A stretch of DNA of 50,366 nt, taken from the NCBI RefSeq assembly GCF_042434745.1, contig NZ_JBHLSS010000018.1; one strand, 5' to 3'. The notes beneath the pieces are model-generated. The model made no database searches and had not been told where the DNA came from. It saw only the letters and a list, made by a program, of their open reading frames with translations. Position numbers and translations under genes: made by a program. The stretch comes from Azotobacter paspali. Its GTDB lineage: Bacteria > Pseudomonadota > Gammaproteobacteria > Pseudomonadales > Pseudomonadaceae. Of the stretch, positions 14,996-23,688 are shown piece by piece; position 1 is the stretch's first letter, and each line of letters opens with the position of its first letter.

Positions 14996-17425
14996 ATGCA
15001 GCAGGATCGAACCCGATACACGGGCTCCATGAAACCACTGGCCGTCGCCATCCTCGGCGCGACCCTGATATTCCAGCAGGCGCTGCTGGCGCCGCTGTTC
15101 GCCGCCGGCTCCGCCGCCCGGGCCGACAGCGCCAGCCGCCGCTTCGACGTCGCCGGCGGCCCGCTCGGGCAGGTGCTCGGCCAGTACGCCAGCCAGGCCG
15201 ACGTGGTGCTGTCCTTCGATGCCAGCCTGACCACGGGCAGGCACAGCGACGGGTTGAAAGGCAGTTACGGCATCGCCGAAGGTTTCGCCCGGATTCTCGC
15301 CGGTAGCGGCCTGGAAGTCCGCTTCGTCGATGAAAGGACGGTGCTGTTGCAGAAGGTTGCGGAAGATTCCGCAGTCGTGAGCCTGGATGCGATGCGGGTG
15401 GAAGACAACGCGCTCGGCACCATCACCGAGCAGACCAAATCCTATACGCCGGGTACCATCGCGACCGCCACCCGACTGGTACTGACACCTCGCGAGACAC
15501 CGCAGACCGTCACGGTCGTCACCCGCCAGCATATGGACGACTTCAATCTCACCAATATCAACAAGGTGATGGATCATACCCCAGGCATCACGCGGCATGG
15601 CACGGATAACTATCGATCCTATTATTATGCCCGTGGCTACGAGATTCGAAACTTCCAATACGATGGTATTCCCGTCTTGTCCGATGGCACCAATTTCATG
15701 GGCGAGACCACAAGCGATATGATCCAATATGACCGCGTGGAGGTCATCAAGGGGGCTAGTGGTTTGACCACAGGAGCGGGTAATCCTGGTGCCACCATCA
15801 ACCTTGTACGCAAGAAACCTACTCATAAGTTTTCCGGACACGCCACGGCCGAATATGGTCACTGGGATAACTACCGTACCGAATGGGATGTAGGTGGTCC
15901 CTTAGTCGAAAGCGGAAGTATTCGCGGTCGTTTTGCTACCGCCTTCCAGGATCAACAATCCTATATGGATCATTTCAAGGAGCAGAGACGAGCTCTATAT
16001 GGCATCTTGGAAGTAGATCTTTCCCCCAAGACGATGCTGACATTCGGTGGTAACTACGACAAGACAATACCGACTGGTAGCAGTTCGGGAGGAACACCTT
16101 TCTTCGATAGTCACAATAATGAAGTTAATATATCCAGATCTTTCAATCCTGGCGCCAGTTGGAGCCGAGTAGAGCAATTCAGCCATGCTTTCTTTACCCA
16201 ACTGGACCATGAGTTCGACAATGGCTGGAGCAGTCGAGTCTATTACACCTTCCAGAGAAACGCATACGATGCAAACTTGGGAAGTATTAAATTCACTCCA
16301 GATGGTGATACTGGCAGCTCCGAATTGCTTACTAGCCAACATAGGTACAAAACGAGAAGCCAAGCATTGGAGGCTTATGCCCGTGGTCCTTTCGAATTAT
16401 TCGGCCGTACCCACGAACTAGCCGTGGGGGTCAGCGGCTATCATAACCATCTCAAGGGATCAGGACACAATGTTATTAGAGTACCTGTCGATAATATCTG
16501 GGAGTGGAATGGACGTGCAGAGCGACCGGACTGGGGCGGCATCCTTTACCGTGCCGAAGACCGTATTAACCAGCGTGCTGTATATGCCAGTGGTCGTTTT
16601 AGTCTAAGCGATGATCTTGCCGTGATTTTAGGAGGACGAGTAACTAATTATCGCCGGGGTGGCAACAGCAATATGCGCGAAACGGGCGAAGTGGTTCCTT
16701 TCGCGGGTATTACCTACGACCTGAACGACAATTTTTCGCTGTATGCCAGCTACACCAAGATATTCCAGCCGCAAAGTGCTCGGGATGAAAGTTATGCCGT
16801 ACTCGATCCGGACGAAGGCGATAGCTATGAAGGTGGACTCAAGGGCGAATGGTTCAATGGCCGGCTGAATGCCAGCCTAGCCTATTTCGAAATCCGCCAG
16901 GACAACCGTGCCGAGTATGTGGGTTGGAATAGCGAACGAAACGACAGCATATATGAGGCAAAGAAAGCCAAGACCAAGGGTATCGAACTAGAGGTTAGTG
17001 GCGAACTGATGCCCGGCTGGAATATTCAGGCAGGCTTTACTCATCAGGTCATTCGAGAGGATGAAACCAACGAGAAGCTGACGACTCAGGAGCCGGAAAA
17101 CCAGTTCAAACTCTATACGACCTACCGGCTACCTGGCAGATTGAGTAAAATAACCATCGGGGGTGGCGGTACTTACCAGGGCACGACTTGGCATGATGGT
17201 GCGGATGCTCTAGGTAATGAACATCAATTCAAGAATGAAGCCTACTGGTTAGTCAACCTGATGGGGAGATATCAGATCACTAATAATCTATCGGCTACAC
17301 TCAATGTTAATAATTTGTTTGACAAGTATTACTACTCTAACTATGGGGAGCGGTGGACTGGTATAGCCACCAAGACGTATGGCGAGCCTCGCAATATGAT
17401 GTTGACGACTCGCTGGGATTTTTGA
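14996..17425 (+). CDS. TonB-dependent siderophore receptor with N-terminal signalling (STN) domain
   Basis: The 809-residue protein starts at an ATG behind GGGAGGAG. It has a signal peptide, an STN domain (residues 47-120, SRRFDVAGGPLGQVLGQYAS to VRFVDERTVLLQK), a plug (TPQTVTVVTRQHM, YDRVEVIKGASGLTTGAGNP) and a barrel ending in the terminal Phe of TTRWDF. The family is that of FpvA, FoxA and FecA-like transducing receptors. It should import a ferric siderophore and signal through the FecR and FecI partners just upstream. Base usage changes sharply near 15530: the signalling domain is GC-rich in third positions like the neighbours, while plug and barrel use many A/T-ending codons. This suggests that a foreign receptor body was joined to a resident signalling domain. 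The ligand is unknown. Confidence 0.93.
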   Translation: MQQDRTRYTGSMKPLAVAILGATLIFQQALLAPLFAAGSAARADSASRRFDVAGGPLGQVLGQYASQADVVLSFDASLTTGRHSDGLKGSYGIAEGFARILAGSGLEVRFVDERTVLLQKVAEDSAVVSLDAMRVEDNALGTITEQTKSYTPGTIATATRLVLTPRETPQTVTVVTRQHMDDFNLTNINKVMDHTPGITRHGTDNYRSYYYARGYEIRNFQYDGIPVLSDGTNFMGETTSDMIQYDRVEVIKGASGLTTGAGNPGATINLVRKKPTHKFSGHATAEYGHWDNYRTEWDVGGPLVESGSIRGRFATAFQDQQSYMDHFKEQRRALYGILEVDLSPKTMLTFGGNYDKTIPTGSSSGGTPFFDSHNNEVNISRSFNPGASWSRVEQFSHAFFTQLDHEFDNGWSSRVYYTFQRNAYDANLGSIKFTPDGDTGSSELLTSQHRYKTRSQALEAYARGPFELFGRTHELAVGVSGYHNHLKGSGHNVIRVPVDNIWEWNGRAERPDWGGILYRAEDRINQRAVYASGRFSLSDDLAVILGGRVTNYRRGGNSNMRETGEVVPFAGITYDLNDNFSLYASYTKIFQPQSARDESYAVLDPDEGDSYEGGLKGEWFNGRLNASLAYFEIRQDNRAEYVGWNSERNDSIYEAKKAKTKGIELEVSGELMPGWNIQAGFTHQVIREDETNEKLTTQEPENQFKLYTTYRLPGRLSKITIGGGGTYQGTTWHDGADALGNEHQFKNEAYWLVNLMGRYQITNNLSATLNVNNLFDKYYYSNYGERWTGIATKTYGEPRNMMLTTRWDF

Positions 17426-17537
17426 TCGTCGCCTCTTTCAATCTTGGCGGCCGTTCGATACACCCCGCCAGCCATGGCAATGGCCCACGCCCGAATTGGC
17501 GGGTTGCACCCGCCCTACCCTCTGACCGATCTACCCG

Positions 17538-17800
17538 CCATGGTGGATGGCTTCGGCCATCCACCCTACTGAACTATTCGGTAGGAGCCAGCTTGCTGGC
17601 GATGGCGGGGGTTCAGCAAAGTAGGGTGGAAAACCGCGCAGCGTTTTCCACCATGGTGGATGGCTGCGGCCATCTACCCTACTGAACTATTCGGTAGGAG
17701 CCAGCTTGCTGGCGATGGCGGGGGGTTCAGCAAAGTAGGGTGGAAAACCGCGCAGCGTTTTCCACCATGGTGGATGGCTGCGGCCATCCACCCTACTGAA
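17538..17800. repeat. Tandem 113/114-bp repeat with nested hairpins, about 2.3 copies
   Basis: Copies start at CCATGGTGGATGGC at 17538, 17651 and 17765, giving periods of 113 and 114 bp; the copies differ at a few bases and one extra G. Each unit holds two strong inverted repeats: GGTGGATGGC with GGCCATCCACC, and GGTGGAAAACCGCG with GCGTTTTCCACC. There is no coding function. The structure is that of REP/BIME-type intergenic elements of pseudomonads. Two related elements follow before the TctC/Bug remnant. Confidence 0.85.
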
Positions 17801-17823
17801 CCACGCCACCGCGACCGCTTGTG

Positions 17824-17898
17824 TGGAGCGGATTCATCCGCGCCTCAGGCAACGCCCGAAGCTCCCTGCCTACCCCGGTCGCGAATGAATTCGCTCCT
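17824..17898. repeat. Inverted pair of REP-like elements
   Basis: GGAGCGGATTCATCCGCG at 17825-17842 faces GCGAATGAATTCGCTCC at 17881-17897. This matches the GGAGCGAATTCATTCGCG style of REP sequences known from Pseudomonas. The two copies point at each other with about 40 bp between, as in a BIME. Confidence 0.75.
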
Positions 17899-17963
17899 AC
17901 AGAGGGAACGGCGAAAGTCCGGCGCCTCAACCCACCGCCGCCTCCAGCGCCTGCTCCAGCAAT

Positions 17964-18025
17964 GTAGGGTGGACAACGCCGCAGGCTTGCCCACCACGGT
18001 GGATGGCTTCGGCCATCCCCCCTAC
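17964..18025. repeat. Single related GTAGGGTGG hairpin element
   Basis: It runs from GTAGGGTGGACAACGCCGCA to CCATCCCCCCTAC and resembles the hairpin half of the 17538 repeats (GTAGGGTGGAAAACCGCGCA). It ends just where the TctC/Bug-like coding remnant begins, so the element appears to abut the truncation point of that gene. Confidence 0.7.
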
Positions 18026-18435
18026 AAGGGCTCGGCGCCGGCGCTGAGCGACGTCATCGCCGGGCACGTAGACCTGCTGTCCGACCCGCAGGCCAACGCG
18101 CGGTGAAGAGCGGGCACCTGCGCGGCCTGGCCTATTTCGGCGCGACCGAGGCGCCGGATCCGCCCGGCGTCCCCTCCCTGCTGGAAACCTATGCGCAGTG
18201 GAACTTCTCCGGCGCCTTCCTGGCCGCCGCGCCGAGCGGCACGCCCGCCGAGGTGCTGGGCCGCCTGCGCGCGGCCTTCGACAAGGTGCTCGCCGCGCCC
18301 GAGGTGATCGCCAAACTGCAGGGAATGGGGATCACCCCGCAGCGCCTGTCGCCGGAAGACACCTCGGCGCTGATCCGCAAGACCCACGACATCAGCGCGC
18401 GGATCATCGAGAAGGCGCAGTTGAAGGCGCAATAG
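18022..18435 (+). pseudogene. Truncated and frameshifted TctC/Bug-family periplasmic binding protein
   Basis: Only the last third of the family's roughly 320 residues is present. The first frame reads YKGSAPALSDVIAGHVDLLS, a conserved Bug segment, and stops at 18105. The next frame continues the same protein from about 18100 (KSGHLRGLAYFGATEAPDPP, APSGTPAEVLGRLRAAFDKV) to the TAG at 18435. One base change in length near 18100 would rejoin them. The 5' part is replaced by REP-like DNA. Bug proteins bind carboxylates for tripartite transporters or sensing; this copy is unlikely to work. It is unrelated to the siderophore genes beside it. Confidence 0.82.
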
Positions 18436-18467
18436 AACCCGCCCGCCCCGACCGGGCGGCGGCCCGC

Positions 18468-19691
18468 TCAGGCCGGCGGCTGCAGGTTTCGCCGCAGCCG
18501 TTCGAGCACCCAGAGGACCAGCCCCGCCCCGGCGATCGCCAGGGCGGCGAGCAGTCCGGTATGGGTCAGCGGCCCGTCGCCGCCGCCCAGCACCAGCGCC
18601 GCGGCCCCGGCGGCCAAAGCCACGCTGAAATCCTGGGTCATCTTCTGCAGGGCCATGAAACCGGCGCGCTCCGGCGGCGCCGGGACATGGCTGATAGCGG
18701 CCGCCAGGCAGACCGTACGGGCGGCGTTGCCGGCCATGAACAGCACGAAGCTCAGCATCAGCGGCAAAGCGCTCAGGCCGAAGAACGGCAGCAGGCCGAC
18801 GGCGAAACAAGCGCTGGCCACGCCGACCGGCAACCGGTGGCCGTGTCGATCGCCCAGGTACCCGGCCAGTTGCGTGGCCCCCAGCGCCACCAGACCGCCC
18901 ATCAGGTACAGCGTACCCAGTTGCTCGCGCGGGTAATCGAGGTTCAGCAGATAGAACGCGGAAAAGCTCGGGATCACCAGGAAGGCGGAGAACTGGTTGA
19001 GCCCCTGCAACAGCGTGGCCAGGCGCACGCCGGGACGCCCCAGCATGGCCAGCGACGGCTTGCCGGCCGGTCCCCGCAGGTGGACGGTCTGCGGCGGCAA
19101 CAGACGGGCCACGGCGAAAGCGACTAGCGCCACCAGTACGGCGACCAGCACGAAGGGCGCCTGCCAGCCGAGATGGTCCGCCACCTCCAGCGCCAGGGGA
19201 ATCCCGGCGATGGTGGCGATGGAAAACCCGGTCATGACCTTGGCGATCGCCGTCCCGCGCTGTGGCGGCGGGGTCTGGTCGATCAGGATCGCCATGCCGG
19301 TGGCGATCGCCGGGGCGGCGCAGAGCCCGGCGGCGGCCCGTCCGAGCAGCAGGCTCGGCAAATCGTGCGCCAGGGTACAAACCAGCGAGGCGAGCGCCAG
19401 TCCGGCCAGACTCCAGAGCAGGGCCTTGCGACGATCGAAGCGATCCAGGCGCGGCACGGTGAACAGACCGGACAGCAAGGACGCGAACGTATAGCTGGCT
19501 GTCAACCATGCAACTTGATTTCCATGAATGTTTAGGTCTTTTGCCAAATCCGGGCCGAGCGGCAGGACCAGCATGAAATCGAGAATGTAAGTGAACTGCA
19601 GGGAGGTGATCAGGGCGATGAGCACCTTGGGCGAAATTGTTGCAAAATGTTTCGATCGTGCTTCCGACTGCAGGGATTGGTCCGGGTTCAT
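18468..19691 (-). CDS. csbX: MFS transporter, probable catecholate siderophore exporter (CsbX-like)
   Basis: The 407-residue protein has twelve predicted hydrophobic segments and the MFS loop motif GYLGDRHGHRLPVG between the two halves. Other segments are TYILDFMLVLPLGPDLAKDL at the start of helix 1 and VPRLDRFDRRKALL after helix 2. The ATG at 19691 follows TTGGAGAG. It is divergent from the isochorismate synthase gene, with a Fur-box region between, so both should be induced by iron limitation. In Azotobacter vinelandii an MFS pump named CsbX exports catecholate siderophores; family and position fit that role. The exact gene identity is inferred. Confidence 0.82.
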   Translation of the reverse strand: MNPDQSLQSEARSKHFATISPKVLIALITSLQFTYILDFMLVLPLGPDLAKDLNIHGNQVAWLTASYTFASLLSGLFTVPRLDRFDRRKALLWSLAGLALASLVCTLAHDLPSLLLGRAAAGLCAAPAIATGMAILIDQTPPPQRGTAIAKVMTGFSIATIAGIPLALEVADHLGWQAPFVLVAVLVALVAFAVARLLPPQTVHLRGPAGKPSLAMLGRPGVRLATLLQGLNQFSAFLVIPSFSAFYLLNLDYPREQLGTLYLMGGLVALGATQLAGYLGDRHGHRLPVGVASACFAVGLLPFFGLSALPLMLSFVLFMAGNAARTVCLAAAISHVPAPPERAGFMALQKMTQDFSVALAAGAAALVLGGGDGPLTHTGLLAALAIAGAGLVLWVLERLRRNLQPPA

Positions 19692-19903
19692 GCTCTCTCC
19701 AAGTGACGTAAATAGGCCGTAACCAATTGATATACCTATGGTTAAAAAACAAAAATCAAAATGACATAAATACTCAAGCGCTTTTTTGTATTGTTTAATG
19801 TTGATACTTATTATCATTTGACGATAGCATTATTACATACATGAAGGCGCCAGTGCCTTCCCCCAGGTGGTCCTTGCTCGTCCTCTAGCCGTAAGGAGGC
19901 ATC
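19692..19903. promoter_or_regulatory. Divergent iron-regulated promoter region with Fur box at 19801-19819
   Basis: The region is AT-rich. TTGATACTTATTATCATTT (19801-19819), read on the other strand, matches the Fur consensus AATGATAATCATTATC at 13 of 16 positions. A second, weaker match overlaps at about 19820-19837. A TTGATA -35 candidate (19801) with TAGCAT (19825) would place the rightward promoter inside the Fur site. The isochorismate synthase start has a strong AAGGAGG. Confidence 0.75.
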
Positions 19904-21115
19904 ATGAGTTTTGTTCAACAGACACAGCTTGCGCAGTCCTTTTCCGAACCCTGCGGTCCGCAGGTGCTGTTCACCCATTACCACCGCGATGCCTGCATGT
20001 TCGCTTCGCCCGGCCAGACCCTGCTGGCACATGGCGTGGCCGCGACCCTACCGCTGGTCATGAGCGGTTCGCCCGCCGCCCTGGCTGGGCATGCGGCCGC
20101 TTTCCTGCGTAAGGCCAGCGAGGCCGGGCATGCCGGCTGGCTGATCGGCGCTATCCCCTTCCTGCCGGGCGCTGCGGCCCATCTGTTCATCCCCGAGCAT
20201 GTCGAACTGGCTGGCGGCGGTCGCGCGGCACTGATCGGCGGGCCGCGTCCGGTACGCACGGTCGCGGCACGCAGCGAACCGGCCGAGGCGGTCTACGAGC
20301 AGAACGTGAGCCGGGCCTTGAAGCGGATCGCCGACGGGAAGTTGCGGAAAGTGGTGCTGTCGCGCTCGCTGCACATCCAGGCGGAGCTGGATCAGGTTGA
20401 ACTGCTGCGGACCCTGGCCGGCCGCAACCCGCTGGGCTACACCTACGCCATTCCGCTGCCGACCGCCAACGGCGGGCGCCGCAGCCTGGTCGGCGCCAGC
20501 CCCGAGTTGCTGCTGGCCCGGCGCGGCAACCGGGTGATTTCCAACCCGCTGGCCGGCTCCATCCCGCACAGCAGCGACCCGGCCGAGGACCGCCAGCGCG
20601 CCGAGAACCTGCTGCGCTCGCCCAAGGATCTGCACGAACACGCGCTGGTGGTGGAAGCCGTCGCCGAGGCTTTGCGTCCCTACTGCACCGATCTGGTGGT
20701 CCCCGAAGCGCCGTCGCTGCTCTCGACCCCGACCATGTGGCACCTGTCCACCGAAGTCACCGGCACGCTGCGCGACCCGGCCACGACCTCGCTGGAACTG
20801 GCGCTGGCGCTGCACCCGACCCCGGCCGTGGGCGGCTATCCGACCGCCGAGGCGCGGGAGTTCATCGAGGAGTTCGAAGGCTTCGACCGGGGCTTCTTCA
20901 CCGGCTTGGTCGGCTGGTGCAACGCGCAGGGCGACGGCGAATGGGCGGTGACCATCCGCTGCGCCGAAGTCGGCGAGCAGTCGTCGATCCTCTATGCCGG
21001 GGCCGGCATCGTGGCCGGCTCCGAGCCGGCGCTGGAATTGGCGGAAACCGCCGCCAAGCTGCGCACCATGCTGGGCGCGATGGGGCTCGCGCTGGCCGAG
21101 GAGAACCGGGCATGA
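19904..21115 (+). CDS. csbC: Isochorismate synthase
   Basis: The 403-residue protein belongs to the chorismate-binding enzymes of the EntC/DhbC type. It converts chorismate to isochorismate, the first step to 2,3-dihydroxybenzoate. Family segments include KVVLSRSLHI, GASPELLL, NPLAGSIPHS, SPKDLHEHALVVEAVAEAL, LSTPTMWHLSTEVTG, LALALHPTPAVGGYPTAEAR and GFFTGLVGW. The start has AAGGAGG at the right distance. It is the first gene of the rightward siderophore operon under the Fur-box region and overlaps the next gene by 4 bp (ATGA). The symbol follows the Azotobacter csb naming and is a homology inference; entC is the enterobactin equivalent. Confidence 0.95.
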   Translation: MSFVQQTQLAQSFSEPCGPQVLFTHYHRDACMFASPGQTLLAHGVAATLPLVMSGSPAALAGHAAAFLRKASEAGHAGWLIGAIPFLPGAAAHLFIPEHVELAGGGRAALIGGPRPVRTVAARSEPAEAVYEQNVSRALKRIADGKLRKVVLSRSLHIQAELDQVELLRTLAGRNPLGYTYAIPLPTANGGRRSLVGASPELLLARRGNRVISNPLAGSIPHSSDPAEDRQRAENLLRSPKDLHEHALVVEAVAEALRPYCTDLVVPEAPSLLSTPTMWHLSTEVTGTLRDPATTSLELALALHPTPAVGGYPTAEAREFIEEFEGFDRGFFTGLVGWCNAQGDGEWAVTIRCAEVGEQSSILYAGAGIVAGSEPALELAETAAKLRTMLGAMGLALAEENRA

Positions 21116-22758
21116 GCACCTCGACCCCGACCTCTTCTTCCAGCGAAGGCGCGGACTTCACGCCCTGGCCCGCCGAATTCGCCGCGCGCTACCGGGCGGC
21201 CGGCTATTGGCGCGGCGAACCGCTGGATAGCCTGCTGCGCGCCGGCGCCGACCGCCATGCCGGACGCACCGCGCTGGTCTGCGGCGAACGGCGCTGGACC
21301 TACGCCGAACTGGACGCCCGTGTCGACCGGGTGGCAGCCGGGCTAGTCGGGCAAGGCATCGCCGCCGGCGACCGCGTCGTGGTGCAGTTGCCCAACATCG
21401 CCGAATTCGTGATAGTCATCTTCGCCCTGCTGCGCCTGGGCGCCCTGCCGGTCTTCACCCTGCCGCCCCATCGCCGCGCCGAAATCGGCTACTTCTGCGC
21501 CTGCGCCGAAGCCAAGGGGCTGGTCATCCGGGATCGCCACGCCGGTTTCGACTATCGCCAGATGGCCCGCGACATCCGCGACGAAGCAGCGACCCTGAGC
21601 ACCGTCGTGGTAGTCGGCGAGGCCGAGGAATTCATCCCCTTCGAGCGGCTCGACGCCGAGCCGCTGCCGCTGCCGGAACCCAAGGCCGACACCCTGGCCT
21701 TCCTGCAACTGTCGGGCGGCAGCACGGGACGGCCGAAGATGATTCCGCGCACCCACGACGACTATTTCTACAGCGTGCGGGCCAGCGCCGAGATCTGCGG
21801 CCTCGGCCCGGACACCGTGTTCCTCTGCGCCCTGCCGGCGGCCCACAATTTCGCGATGAGTTCGCCGGGCATCCTGGGCGTCCTCTACGCCGGCGGCAGC
21901 GTGGTGCTGGCGCCCGATCCCAGTCCCGACACCTGTTTCGCCCTGATCGCCCGCGAGCGGGTCGACATGACCGCGCTGGTGCCCTCCGTGGCGCAGGCCT
22001 GGATGGAGGCCGCGCCGGCCCGGCAGGCCGAACTGGCCAGCCTGAAGGTGCTGCAGGTCGGCGGTTCGCGCCTCAACGACGAAGTCGCGCAACGCGTCGA
22101 CAGCCTGCTCGGCTGCAAGCTGCAACAGGTGTTCGGCATGGCCGAGGGACTGGTCAACTACACCCGGCTCGACGATCCCCAGGAGCTGATCGTCGGCACC
22201 CAGGGCCGCCCCATCTCCCCGGACGACGAAGTGCGCATCGTCGACGACGAGGACCGCGACGTGCCGCCGGGCGAAACCGGACACCTGATCACCCGCGGCC
22301 CCTACACCATTCGTGGCTACTTCCGCGCCGATCTGCACAACGCCCGCTCCTTCACCCGCGACGGCTTCTACCGCACCGGCGATGTGGCCCGCCGCCTGCC
22401 CAGCGGGCACCTGATCGTCGAAGGCCGCGACAAGGACCAGATCAACCGCGGTGGCGACAAGGTGGCCGCCGAGGAAGTGGAAAACCACCTGCTGGCGCAT
22501 CCCGCCGTGCTGGATGTCGCCGTGGTCGCGATGCCCGACGCCTTCCTCGGCGAGCGCACCTGCGCTTTCATCGTGCCGCGCGGCGAGGCGCCCCGGCCGC
22601 TGGAGATCAACCGCTTCATGCGCGAACGCGGCGTTGCCGGCTACAAGGTGCCGGACCGCATCGAGTTCGTCGACCAGTTGCCCAAGACCGGCGTCGGCAA
22701 GATCGACAAGCGCGCCCTGCGCGAACGCATCGCGGCACGCCTACAGGCCACGGCCTGA
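21112..22758 (+). CDS. entE: 2,3-Dihydroxybenzoate-AMP ligase
   Basis: The 548-residue stand-alone adenylation enzyme activates 2,3-dihydroxybenzoate as its AMP ester and loads it on the aryl carrier domain of the next protein. Motifs in order are LQLSGGSTGRPKMIPRTHDD (ATP loop), ALPAAHNFAMSSPG (typical of DHB and salicylate ligases), VFGMAEGLVNYTRLDD, the FYRTGDVARR aspartate and the catalytic lysine region near TGVGKIDKRALRE. The length fits EntE/DhbE. The ATG lies in the stop of the isochorismate synthase gene. Salicylate activation is less likely because isochorismatase and DHB dehydrogenase genes are both present. Confidence 0.95.
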   Translation: MSTSTPTSSSSEGADFTPWPAEFAARYRAAGYWRGEPLDSLLRAGADRHAGRTALVCGERRWTYAELDARVDRVAAGLVGQGIAAGDRVVVQLPNIAEFVIVIFALLRLGALPVFTLPPHRRAEIGYFCACAEAKGLVIRDRHAGFDYRQMARDIRDEAATLSTVVVVGEAEEFIPFERLDAEPLPLPEPKADTLAFLQLSGGSTGRPKMIPRTHDDYFYSVRASAEICGLGPDTVFLCALPAAHNFAMSSPGILGVLYAGGSVVLAPDPSPDTCFALIARERVDMTALVPSVAQAWMEAAPARQAELASLKVLQVGGSRLNDEVAQRVDSLLGCKLQQVFGMAEGLVNYTRLDDPQELIVGTQGRPISPDDEVRIVDDEDRDVPPGETGHLITRGPYTIRGYFRADLHNARSFTRDGFYRTGDVARRLPSGHLIVEGRDKDQINRGGDKVAAEEVENHLLAHPAVLDVAVVAMPDAFLGERTCAFIVPRGEAPRPLEINRFMRERGVAGYKVPDRIEFVDQLPKTGVGKIDKRALRERIAARLQATA

Positions 22759-22820
22759 CGACATCCGACGCCCGCACGGCTCCGAAAGTCCGAACTCCAA
22801 AACTTCAAACGAGAAATTCC

Positions 22821-23687
22821 ATGGCTATCCCCCGCATTGCCAGCTATCCCATGCCTGCCGCAGAAACCTTTCCTTCCGGCCGTGTCGACTGGCAGGCCGA
22901 CCCGAAACGAGTAGCGTTGCTGGTGCACGACATGCAGGAATACTTCATCGATTTCTACGACCGTAATGCCGCGCCGATCCCGCAACTGGTAGCCAACATC
23001 CGCCGCCTGATCGACGCCTGCGACGCCGCCGGCGTGCCGGTCTACTACACCGCCCAGCCGGCCGTGCAGCCGGCCGGGGACCGGGCGCTGCTCAACGAGT
23101 TCTGGGGCCCCGGCCTGCCGGCCAAACCCGAGGGCGCACCGGTCATCGCCGCGTTGGCGCCCAGGGAAAACCACGTGGTGCTGGACAAGTGGCGCTACAG
23201 CGCCTTCATCCGCAGCGACCTGCGCGAGCGCCTGCAGGCGGCCGGCCGCGATCAACTGATGGTCTGCGGCGTCTACGCCCACATCGGCTGCCAGACCACC
23301 TGCGTGGACGCCTTCATGCGCGACGTCCAGCCGATCATGGTCGGGGACGCGCTGGCCGACTTCTCGCCGGAGCGACACCGCCAGGCGCTGGACTACGTGG
23401 TCGCCTGCGCCGGCGTGGTGCGCGGCACTGACCGGTTGATCGCCGCGCTGGCCGGTGGGCTGCCGGCCAGCATCGAGACCCTGCATCGGGAAGTCGCGCA
23501 GATGCTCGGCATGCCGGCCTCGGACTTCAACGTCGAGGACAACCTGCTGGATTTCGGGCTGGACTCGATCCGCCTGATGAGCCTGCTCGAAGGTTGGAAG
23601 CGCGCCGGCGCTCAGGTGAGCTTCGTCCAGGTGGCCGAGCAGCCAACGCTGGCCCACTGGTGGTCGCTGCTGAGCGAGGGACGTTGA
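22821..23687 (+). CDS. entB: Isochorismatase with C-terminal aryl carrier domain
   Basis: The 288-residue bifunctional protein matches EntB in length. The N-terminal isochorismatase hydrolase (residues 1-205) shows the catalytic Asp in LLVHDMQEYF, Lys in VVLDKWRYSAF and Cys in GVYAHIGCQTT; it makes 2,3-dihydro-2,3-dihydroxybenzoate. The C-terminal aryl carrier protein (from about 215) has the phosphopantetheine serine in FGLDSIRLM. It carries activated dihydroxybenzoate to condensation domains, here probably both the NRPS and the free-standing condensation protein. It starts 62 bp after the ligase gene behind a weak GAGAAA site. No phosphopantetheinyl transferase gene is seen in the window. 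Confidence 0.95.
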   Translation: MAIPRIASYPMPAAETFPSGRVDWQADPKRVALLVHDMQEYFIDFYDRNAAPIPQLVANIRRLIDACDAAGVPVYYTAQPAVQPAGDRALLNEFWGPGLPAKPEGAPVIAALAPRENHVVLDKWRYSAFIRSDLRERLQAAGRDQLMVCGVYAHIGCQTTCVDAFMRDVQPIMVGDALADFSPERHRQALDYVVACAGVVRGTDRLIAALAGGLPASIETLHREVAQMLGMPASDFNVEDNLLDFGLDSIRLMSLLEGWKRAGAQVSFVQVAEQPTLAHWWSLLSEGR

Positions 23688-23688
23688 G

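Noticed and set aside
17538..17800. Possible CRISPR array
   Set aside because: Repeats are 113-114 bp, directly adjacent without unique spacers, and contain nested hairpins; no cas genes are present.
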